Source: Pseudomonadota bacterium
GTDB taxonomy: Bacteria; Pseudomonadota; Gammaproteobacteria; Acidiferrobacterales; UBA6901
Direction: 5' to 3'
DNA: 5,610 bases
NCBI GenBank assembly: GCA_021783175.1
Contig: JAJXUF010000190.1
Span: forward strand, 1 to 5,610
The notes beneath the pieces were generated by a model. It was not told the origin of the DNA, searched no databases, and saw nothing but the letters and a program-made list of their open reading frames with translations. Below, piece by piece: positions 1-4,536 of the stretch (positions within the stretch are counted from its first letter, which is position 1; each line of letters begins with the position of its first letter). The translations under genes were made by a program, and so were the position numbers.

Positions 1-353
1 TGCGCCCTCGCGCCGACGATCGGCAACGCCGTTACGAGCGCCGCCGCGCCGAACGCCTTGGCGAACTGCAGCATGAATCGCCGTCGCTCCACGACATCGG
101 CGATCGAGGAATCGGCGGCCTCGAAGTTGGCATTCCGCCAGGAAAACGCAACGAGATGCGCGATCCAAAGTGCCGTCAAGCCGGCTGCGGCCACGGCGAA
201 TGCGTCAGCCGCAACGGATGGGCCCAGCGACAGGTAGGCAAGGCCGGCGGCACCCAGTGAGCCCGCGGCGAAGGCGAATGAAATCCGCATACAGCGGCGG
301 CAGGTGCCGAGACGATTGAGCGAAGTGATCGGAAGGTATCGGCTGAAGGACAT
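1..353 (-). CDS. Unrecognised small membrane protein with CxxC motif, partial (C-terminus beyond window)
   Basis: Read on the minus strand from the ATG at 353-351, this frame stays open for 117 codons to the window edge. An AGGTG ribosome binding site lies about 5 bases upstream, supporting this start. The N-terminus reads MSFSRYLPITSLNRLGTCRR and then CMR, giving a CxxC pair at residues 18 and 21. Two hydrophobic stretches (about 25-45 and 50-71) look like membrane helices joined by a short turn. Around residues 90-95 comes ERRRFML, resembling a twin-arginine signal (RRxF), followed by an Ala-rich hydrophobic segment ending in GARA at the edge. This could be a third membrane helix, or a Tat/Sec-like signal placing a C-terminal domain outside the membrane. 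I do not recognise the family and assign no function. The CxxC could bind metal or be redox active, but only two cysteines are visible. It is divergent from the secreted-protein cluster and may share its control region. Confidence 0.75.
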   Translation of the reverse strand, partial: MSFSRYLPITSLNRLGTCRRCMRISFAFAAGSLGAAGLAYLSLGPSVAADAFAVAAAGLTALWIAHLVAFSWRNANFEAADSSIADVVERRRFMLQFAKAFGAAALVTALPIVGARA

Positions 354-395
354 TGGGCACCTCGATTGATTTCCTCGTGCGGACCATAGTCATCG

Positions 396-409
396 CGACG
401 CTCGCGTCG
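396..409. promoter_or_regulatory. Perfect dyad CGACGC-TC-GCGTCG
   Basis: Two 6-base arms are exact inverse complements around a 2-base centre. The centre is too tight for an RNA hairpin, so a protein-binding DNA site is more plausible. It lies about 43 bases upstream of the minus-strand ATG. In GC-rich DNA some dyads arise by chance, so the regulatory role is inferred. Confidence 0.25.
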
Positions 410-430
410 TGTTCGTCCCGGATGTTGCCA

Positions 431-440
431 CGGGCGCCCG
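431..440. promoter_or_regulatory. Perfect 10-bp palindrome CGGGCGCCCG
   Basis: A perfect palindrome of ten bases, separated by four bases from the GGGTG/CACCC array that begins at 445. It is entirely G and C, so chance occurrence is fairly likely. Its closeness to the next dyad is the only reason to list it. Confidence 0.2.
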
Positions 441-444
441 GCAT

Positions 445-466
445 GGGTGACACCCGTTAGGGTGAC
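445..466. promoter_or_regulatory. Alternating GGGTG/CACCC/GGGTG array, candidate operator
   Basis: GGGTGACACCC (445-455) is a dyad with 5-base arms around one base. Its right arm CACCC (451-455) also pairs with GGGTG at 460-464 across GTTA, giving a second overlapping dyad. TGACACCC and GGGTGACA flank GTTA as imperfect 8-base arms with one mismatched pair. GGGTGAC is also a direct repeat with a 15-base period. Overlapping dyads in a divergent intergenic region are typical of repressor or MerR-like activator sites. No regulator gene is visible in this window, so the binding protein is unknown. Confidence 0.45.
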
Positions 467-485
467 AAAAGCCGCTCCTGCGCAC

Positions 486-548
486 CCGGTCACATTACCG
501 GTCCGCGCGGTTCAAAAGCGCGCGAAACCTTGATACGGTTGAAAACCG
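486..548. promoter_or_regulatory. Two further dyads upstream of the secreted-protein cluster
   Basis: CCGGT (486-490) pairs with ACCGG (497-501) across six bases. CGGTT (536-540) pairs with AACCG (544-548) across GAA. The second could form a small hairpin in a leader RNA if transcription starts upstream of it, ending about 50 bases before the ATG at 599. No U-run follows, so it is not a terminator. The role is unknown. Confidence 0.2.
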
Positions 549-598
549 AGCGGGAATCGAGCACGCCGGCCCTGCAGGGCGCGCCCGGAGGAGAGTTC

Positions 599-1030
599 AT
601 GAACACCAAGGCCATCGTCTGTTGCACGGTCGCCGCGCTGGCGTGCGCGACCCCGGCGGCGCATGCCCGGACGATCGACATCGCTTGCGCTCACATCATA
701 CCGGCGGGGTTTCGCGCCGAGGCGCGCATACGCGTCGATCTGGATGCGAAAACCGTCACGACGACGGAGACGGTGCATTTCCCGCGCGGCCCATTCTCCT
801 CGGGTCCCGAGGTCGATCCGATCACCGCGATGACGGATCAATATATCTATTGGAGCGCGCCGATCCGTGGCTGCCAGATGCTGAATGGTCACCGCAACAA
901 CTACCACTTCAGAATGGACCGCTCAACTCTGGTTGTGTCGGACCAAGGCGGCGCGGCGGGACCCGCCCCTCCCCAATGGACCGACTTTTTTGGCAGCGGT
1001 CAATGCCACATTCTCGAGAGACAATTTTGA
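599..1030 (+). CDS. Small secreted two-cysteine protein, tandem family member 1
   Basis: This 143-residue protein starts at ATG 599, five bases after a strong GGAGGAG site (587-593). That beats an upstream in-frame ATG at 530, which would bury the signal peptide. Residues 1-23 form a Sec signal ending in AHA. The mature part opens with RTIDIAC (Cys30), then RIRVDL (44-49), ITAMTDQYIYW (75-85), FRMDRST (104-110) and Cys136 seven residues before a final RQF. The same pattern recurs in the proteins at 1730-2107 and 2542-2967, so the three are divergent paralogs. Cys30 and Cys136 are the shared pair and could form a disulfide in the periplasm or outside the cell. Cys92 is extra in this copy. It is the first gene of the plus-strand cluster. 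I do not recognise the family and assign no activity. Confidence 0.8.
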   Translation: MNTKAIVCCTVAALACATPAAHARTIDIACAHIIPAGFRAEARIRVDLDAKTVTTTETVHFPRGPFSSGPEVDPITAMTDQYIYWSAPIRGCQMLNGHRNNYHFRMDRSTLVVSDQGGAAGPAPPQWTDFFGSGQCHILERQF

Positions 1031-1049
1031 ACACTCAAAGCGTTAAAGA

Positions 1050-1652
1050 ATGACAAGAGCGAATGGCTGTCTGGCAGGCTTGAATTCAACGGACCTTATC
1101 AGGAGTGCCGGGCTTCTGGGATTGATCATGCTGGCCCTCGCCGGGTGCGCCACGATGAGCACGCCCGCCCCGGTGGTGAACCCCGTGGCGATCAGTCAGC
1201 TGCCCGGCGGCACGCAGATCATTCCCGGGCAGCGCGTTGGGCCGATCCGGTTCGGGGAGAGCATTGACGACACAGCCCGCTTGCTGGGTCCGGGTGAAGT
1301 CGTGGCCTGGAATACCAACCCCGGCTACCCCAACAACCATTTATACAAGGGACGCTTTCGGGGGCAGTACGGTCTCGCGGCGTATTACAACCCGACGGAT
1401 GCCTATGGCCGGGTCGAGTTTGTGGAGATATCGGCAGCCGAATGGCAAACGCCCAACGGCCTGCATTTCGGCATGCCCTTCAACGAGGCGCTGCGGCTCA
1501 TCAATCCGCAATACCCGCCGCAATGCCGTGACCAGTCGGGCGTGGGGCACTACTGCCTTGCGCTGGACACATCCGGCGTCACGATCCAGAGCCAAAGCCG
1601 TACGGGCCCGATACAGTTCCTGCGCATTACCGCGCCGGGGTTTTCATTGTGA
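1050..1652 (+). CDS. Lipoprotein with duplicated FG-helix domain
   Basis: A 200-residue predicted lipoprotein. The signal peptide has a hydrophobic run (GLLGLIMLAL) and the lipobox LAGC, so Cys33 would be lipidated. Ala follows, with no Asp at +2, which fits outer-membrane sorting. The mature part appears to contain two copies of one module. Copy one has RVGPIRFGESIDDTARLLGP (62-81) and ends near RVEFVEIS (121-128). Copy two has GLHFGMPFNEALRLINP (137-153) and ends near PIQFLRIT (187-194). Each reads as an FG-led helix followed by strands. Known envelope lipoproteins often carry similar G-FG-x4-[DE]-x3-RL helices, but I cannot name the family. Cys159 and Cys169 in copy two could form a disulfide. 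The gene begins 19 bases after the upstream stop with only a weak AAAG-type binding site, so translation may depend on the upstream gene. A TTG start at 1080 is a possible alternative. Confidence 0.8.
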   Translation: MTRANGCLAGLNSTDLIRSAGLLGLIMLALAGCATMSTPAPVVNPVAISQLPGGTQIIPGQRVGPIRFGESIDDTARLLGPGEVVAWNTNPGYPNNHLYKGRFRGQYGLAAYYNPTDAYGRVEFVEISAAEWQTPNGLHFGMPFNEALRLINPQYPPQCRDQSGVGHYCLALDTSGVTIQSQSRTGPIQFLRITAPGFSL

Positions 1653-1729
1653 GCGGAGCCTAGCGCTTATCAAGCAGATTTAAAACGGATAACCGGCGCT
1701 GGTGACGTTGCCAACAGAGGGATCAATTC

Positions 1730-2107
1730 ATGAAAGCTATTTGGATCTTGAGCGTACTGGTGGCAGCTCTGTTTTCAATCGTGGCGCGGGCCGACGATGC
1801 AATCCTGGCGCTCGACTGCAGTAATGGCAACACCTATGCCAAGCATATCTGGATTGACTTGAACACTGGCGCAGTGACTGACGATTATGGCATTCCGGCA
1901 GGCGTGCCTGTCTCGCCGGCCACTATCACGACGACCACCATCCAATATTTTTCGACGTGGGTCAACGGCATCACCTGGCATGAATTCATCGACCGGACTA
2001 CTGGCAATATGAGGGAATGGCAGAGCTTTCCGAATGGCACAAAACTAAACGAACATTCAGCCATCTGCGTTAAATCCAGTGCCCCGCTTCCAGCCACCAA
2101 GTTTTGA
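1730..2107 (+). CDS. Small secreted two-cysteine protein, tandem family member 2
   Basis: A 125-residue protein starting at ATG 1730, nine bases after GAGG (1717-1720). The signal peptide (MKAIWILSVLVAALFSIVAR, then A) is short and standard, with cleavage near ARA. The mature part shows the family pattern: ILALDC (Cys30), HIWIDL (39-44), ATITTTTIQYF (64-74), FIDRTTG (86-92), Cys113 and a C-terminal ATKF. Spacing from the second Cys to the end is 12 residues, as in the member at 2542-2967. Only two cysteines remain after cleavage, so they are the natural disulfide pair. Base composition is lower in GC than in its neighbours: two 60-base lines counted by hand gave 29 and 30 G/C, against 36 in family member 1 and 40 in member 3. 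That fits separate acquisition or drift. Function unknown. Confidence 0.82.
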   Translation: MKAIWILSVLVAALFSIVARADDAILALDCSNGNTYAKHIWIDLNTGAVTDDYGIPAGVPVSPATITTTTIQYFSTWVNGITWHEFIDRTTGNMREWQSFPNGTKLNEHSAICVKSSAPLPATKF

Positions 2108-2187
2108 AGTTGTGCCTGAGATCCGCCGTCGATTTTTTTCAACTATCAATGAACAACCGATCATTGCTTCACGCGGAGATGCCGATA

Positions 2188-2517
2188 ATGGATGCGGAAG
2201 AATGGGTTCGCAGCGGGTCGCGCCTAGAACGGCGGGCGGACCGAGGAACGACGGCGCCGTCGGTGCTGCTCATCAGCCGCCGACTCGCGGTGCTGTTGAT
2301 GCTGGCCATCTCGATTGGCGGTTGCGCGACACCTGGCGCGCGAATGTGCCGCGTCGGCGGCAACGTCGGCCTGCCCGGAACCAGGTGCAATGGATATGGC
2401 CAGTGCATCGTGCCATGCGTCAATATTCCCGGCCACTGCAATGCGCAGCCGAATTCCAGCGAATGCCAGTACTGCAAAGCCAACCCGAACTCGCCGGATT
2501 GCCGCTCGCGTATCTAG
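2188..2517 (+). CDS. Small cysteine-rich lipoprotein
   Basis: A 109-residue protein as called here. The ATG at 2188 has GGAG (2175-2178) nine bases upstream. The frame is open further upstream to a TTG at 2104 overlapping the previous stop, but no better binding site is seen there. A GTG at 2263 would give a more compact lipoprotein signal, MLLISRRLAVLLMLAISIGG plus Cys, though its GAGGAA site is 14 bases away. The lipobox SIGGC places the lipidated Cys at residue 46. The remaining 63 residues hold eight more cysteines (54, 67, 73, 77, 84, 93, 96, 105), suggesting a disulfide knot or metal-binding mini-domain on the periplasmic or outer surface. It includes a repeated decapeptide near the C-terminus. 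It sits between two members of the secreted two-cysteine family and is probably co-transcribed with them. I do not recognise the family. Confidence 0.7.
   Translation: MDAEEWVRSGSRLERRADRGTTAPSVLLISRRLAVLLMLAISIGGCATPGARMCRVGGNVGLPGTRCNGYGQCIVPCVNIPGHCNAQPNSSECQYCKANPNSPDCRSRI
2437..2502 (+). repeat. Two 10-residue Cys-to-Cys repeats inside the lipoprotein
   Basis: CNAQPNSSEC (2437-2466) and CKANPNSPDC (2473-2502) follow the same pattern, C-[NK]-A-[QN]-P-N-S-[SP]-[ED]-C, separated by two residues. This looks like a small internal duplication that fixes cysteine spacing. The DNA copies have diverged more than the protein, which suggests selection on the residues. Confidence 0.6.
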
Positions 2518-2541
2518 CAGTCACTACACAGGTAATCGCCC

Positions 2542-2967
2542 ATGATAAATACGAAACATTCTGGCTTGATGGGAATCATCCTCGCCGTGGCCGTCTCGCT
2601 GACGTTCGATTCGATGGTATGCGCCGCGACCGTCGAGCTCAATTGCGGCCAGCCGGCAAAACTGCATCTGTCCGTGGATCTGGCGAAAAGCACGGTACTG
2701 TCGCAGACGAAGAATGATCCCAAGCAGTATGGCCCGGGATCCGGGTATCGAGGCGTATGGCAACCGGTCAGCACTTACAGCGCACCCGTGCACATCACTC
2801 CGCGATTGTTCCATTGGGTTATTTATAGCGGGACCACGCCGTTTTATTACGACCTAGATCGTACGACCGGCATCCTGACCACGCGTTGGCCTGCCGGCCC
2901 GTACTGGAATTCAAGCCATGTGCCTTGCGCGCCGGGCACCATGTCATTTCCATCCGCCAAATTCTGA
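2542..2967 (+). CDS. Small secreted two-cysteine protein, tandem family member 3
   Basis: A 141-residue protein starting at ATG 2542, with AGGT about nine bases upstream and 24 bases after the preceding stop. The signal peptide has a hydrophobic core (GLMGIILAVAVSL) and a cleavage site near VCA at residues 26-28. The mature part begins ATVELNC (Cys35), then LHLSVDL (41-47), HITPRLFHWVIY (84-95), YYDLDRTTG (102-110), Cys129 and a terminal SAKF. The DRTTG block matches member 2 exactly, and the C-terminal Cys-x11-F spacing is the same in both. Cys35 and Cys129 are the only mature cysteines. The segment between the VDL strand and the ITP strand is the most variable part of the family and is rich in Gly, Pro and Tyr here. 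Its stop overlaps the GAGGG binding site of the truncated fourth copy. Function unknown; probably periplasmic or released. Confidence 0.82.
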   Translation: MINTKHSGLMGIILAVAVSLTFDSMVCAATVELNCGQPAKLHLSVDLAKSTVLSQTKNDPKQYGPGSGYRGVWQPVSTYSAPVHITPRLFHWVIYSGTTPFYYDLDRTTGILTTRWPAGPYWNSSHVPCAPGTMSFPSAKF

Positions 2968-2977
2968 GGGTAGTCCG

Positions 2978-3076
2978 ATGATGTTCAATCGCGTTGCTTG
3001 CACTATAGTGATGGTTCTTGGGGTGGTCGTGCCTTCAAGTCCCCCTGCGGCTCATATAGGCATCCTGGTCTGTTAG
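2978..3076 (+). pseudogene. Truncated fourth member of the secreted two-cysteine family (32 codons)
   Basis: Two adjacent ATGs (2978, 2981) follow a good GAGGG site (2966-2970) that overlaps the previous stop codon. The 32-residue product starts with a clear Sec signal, MMFNRVACTIVMVLGVVVPS, and a likely cleavage near PAA. It then has HIGILVC and immediately TAG. That stop falls right after the position where the family's first conserved cysteine occurs (compare DIAC, ALDC, ELNC). Start, signal, spacing and orientation all fit a family member that lost its body to a nonsense change or deletion. No continuation matching the DL or DRTTG blocks was recognised in the next 150 bases in any forward frame, so a deletion or junction is more likely than a lone stop. 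The alternative is a genuine tiny exported peptide of about seven residues. Confidence 0.55.
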
Positions 3077-3230
3077 AGCGCACCGTGGAACGGTTCGAAC
3101 TCGAGATACGTAATAGGGTCGCCACTCGCCGCCTCGAATGGCGGAGGATGTGGTGGTGAGCAGTTGTCCGGTCATTCAGTATGATCTGCGCTTGTTGTGA
3201 GTATTAACCGCAAGCAGGGTTTTATGCACC
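3077..3230. other. Gap between the secreted-protein cluster and the TPR operon
   Basis: No gene is supported in these 154 bases. TATGAT at 3180-3185 resembles a -10 box, but the hexamer 17 bases upstream (TGAGCA) matches TTGACA at only 3 of 6 positions, so the promoter call is weak. CCGTGGAACGG (about 3083-3093) could form a 4-bp hairpin but has no U-run, so it is not a good terminator. A short tRNA-like string is discussed under rejected items. The gap probably contains the promoter of the TPR pair and the decayed end of the family remnant. Confidence 0.4.
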
Positions 3231-4523
3231 GTGGGGCCTGAGCGGAAAAATGAGCGGCGGCGCTTCGGGATTCCCCGGGAGATACCCCGGGCGGCAGCTG
3301 CTGGGCCATGGGTTGTGGCCGTGGCGGCCCTGCTGCTTTCAACCCTGACCAGAGCCCAGGATGTGCCGCCAAGTGCGGCGGCGGGGGACTGGCATTGTCC
3401 GAACGGCACAGTGTCAGCCACCGTGGCGGGCTGTTACGGCGGCGCGCCGGGCCCTGGGCCAAATATCTATCAGCAGCAGATGATGATGGTGATGCGCGAG
3501 CGGGCGATGGCCCAGGCCCGCGCCAATGCCATCGCCGCCGCCCACAATCGGGCCCATGCGCTGAACGAGGAGGCCAACAGCGACTTCACCGCAGGTAATT
3601 TCGCCGCGGCGGTCGCGCTTTATCAGCAGGCGCAGCAACTGTGGCCTGAGGATCAGACGATCCGGACCAATCTGATCAATGCCCAGGCCGCGCTGAAACA
3701 AAGTCAGGCAATGTCGGCGATCAGTGCCGATCTCAACAGCAAACTCGACGCTTCGGGCAGTGCGGCCAATAGCTCTCTTGATTTTCAAGGGCTGAATGAT
3801 CCGAATGTGGTTGATCTTCGGGGCACCACCCGCACCTCGCCCAGGTTGCTCAGAGACCCCAATGCCGATGCGCCGCTCACCTTCATGACCGACGCCCCAA
3901 AGCCGAAACCCGCTGCCATGCCGCCTTTGAATTTGACCCAGATTCGCACCCGGATCAAAGGGATTGAGGATGCGCTGCGGCGGCTTGATGCGTCACATCG
4001 GCTGGATGCCACGGATCGCGCGGAATGGATCAAACAAAGCAATGACGCCACCAAGGACGCCTATAAACTTGGCGCTTCGCTGACCCTTGATCTTGCCGGG
4101 CATCTGGCTGACGACCAGATCAAGGCGATTGACGCCAAGATTGATGAGGGCGGCGGCGACGATGTGGTGAATGCGCTGGAGGCGCGTAAAACACAACTGG
4201 AGCATCTGAAAGACGGCATCGAAAAAAGTGAGAAGGTGGTGGATATCGCCGACAAGACGGGAGAGGAAGAGAGCAAGTCCCAGCTCGAAAAAATATACGA
4301 CCTCTGCGAAAAGGGAAATCTGCTGCCCGAGGGCACATCCGAGGCCAAGGACATGATCGATGCCTCCTATGCCGTGGCCCAACAGGCGGTCAGCGTGGAG
4401 CGGATCAACCAGTTGAACGACAATGCCGATCGATATCTGGGCGCGGTGGACGCGCTGGGAACCCGCATGAAATCTCTGGTGCGGCTCGAAAAGGCCGTCA
4501 TCGCGCAACAATCGCACCCTTAA
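3231..4523 (+). CDS. Exported TPR and coiled-coil protein
   Basis: A 430-residue protein if translated from GTG 3231. The frame has an upstream stop at 3198 and no in-frame ATG near the start. The basic N-terminus carries NERRRFGI, then a hydrophobic core (VVAVAALLLSTLT) and a cleavage site near TRA (42), so the protein is exported. The mature part opens with a Cys pair (GDWHCPNG, Cys56; AGCYGG, Cys68) and a Met/Gln/Ala-rich helix (81-105). A TPR-like helix pair follows (107-155, containing AGNFAAAVALYQQAQQLWPE). Residues 160-235 are Pro/Asn/Asp-rich and probably flexible. From 236 to the end lie long charged amphipathic helices, likely coiled coil, with Cys359. TPRs bind other proteins, so a periplasmic scaffold role is inferred; no catalytic motif is visible. 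The next exported TPR gene starts 13 bases later, suggesting a functional pair. Start choice is uncertain (see findings). Confidence 0.78.
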   Translation: MGPERKNERRRFGIPREIPRAAAAGPWVVAVAALLLSTLTRAQDVPPSAAAGDWHCPNGTVSATVAGCYGGAPGPGPNIYQQQMMMVMRERAMAQARANAIAAAHNRAHALNEEANSDFTAGNFAAAVALYQQAQQLWPEDQTIRTNLINAQAALKQSQAMSAISADLNSKLDASGSAANSSLDFQGLNDPNVVDLRGTTRTSPRLLRDPNADAPLTFMTDAPKPKPAAMPPLNLTQIRTRIKGIEDALRRLDASHRLDATDRAEWIKQSNDATKDAYKLGASLTLDLAGHLADDQIKAIDAKIDEGGGDDVVNALEARKTQLEHLKDGIEKSEKVVDIADKTGEEESKSQLEKIYDLCEKGNLLPEGTSEAKDMIDASYAVAQQAVSVERINQLNDNADRYLGAVDALGTRMKSLVRLEKAVIAQQSHP

Positions 4524-4536
4524 GGACACCCCCGCC

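Larger units (their letters stand above)
354..598. promoter_or_regulatory. Divergent intergenic region with several dyads, no gene
   Basis: This 245-base gap separates the minus-strand membrane gene from the plus-strand secreted-protein cluster, so it should hold both promoters. Short frames here have no credible ribosome binding site or protein features. No convincing -35/-10 pair was found by eye. The best plus-strand candidate is TTGATA at 530-535, but what follows 16-18 bases later is at best a 3 of 6 match to TATAAT. Five inverted repeats between 396 and 548 are the main visible content. Confidence 0.55.

Noticed and set aside
205..493. Minus-strand open frames in the divergent gap
   Set aside because: Compositionally biased Arg/Pro/Ala-rich translations without binding sites, signal peptides or motifs. 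They overlap the dyad region and each other in different frames.
2131..2140. Run of seven T after the second family member, possible terminator
   Set aside because: No stable GC-rich hairpin precedes the T-run. The next gene follows on the same strand with a reasonable binding site.
2079..2717. A 212-residue plus-strand frame crossing the cysteine-rich lipoprotein and the third family member
   Set aside because: It overlaps two better-supported genes and has an Arg-rich low-information translation typical of a shadow frame.
3071..3108. tRNA-like strings TTAGAGCGCACC (D-arm-like) and GGTTCGAACTC (T-arm-like)
   Set aside because: Only about seven bases separate them, so no anticodon arm fits. 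The T-stem pairs poorly, and no acceptor stem or CCA follows. At most a relic of a tRNA-associated insertion site; no attachment repeat was found to support that.
3077..3180. Continuation of the truncated family copy beyond its stop
   Set aside because: Reading through TAG or in the other forward frames gave no DL strand, DRTTG block or second-Cys/Phe ending. A faint FxxExRxRV similarity to the first member in one frame (near 3095-3125) is too weak to use.
3273..3291. CCCCGGG repeated with a 12-base period
   Set aside because: Lies inside the signal-peptide coding region and simply encodes IPREIPR. No sign of a regulatory or mobile origin.
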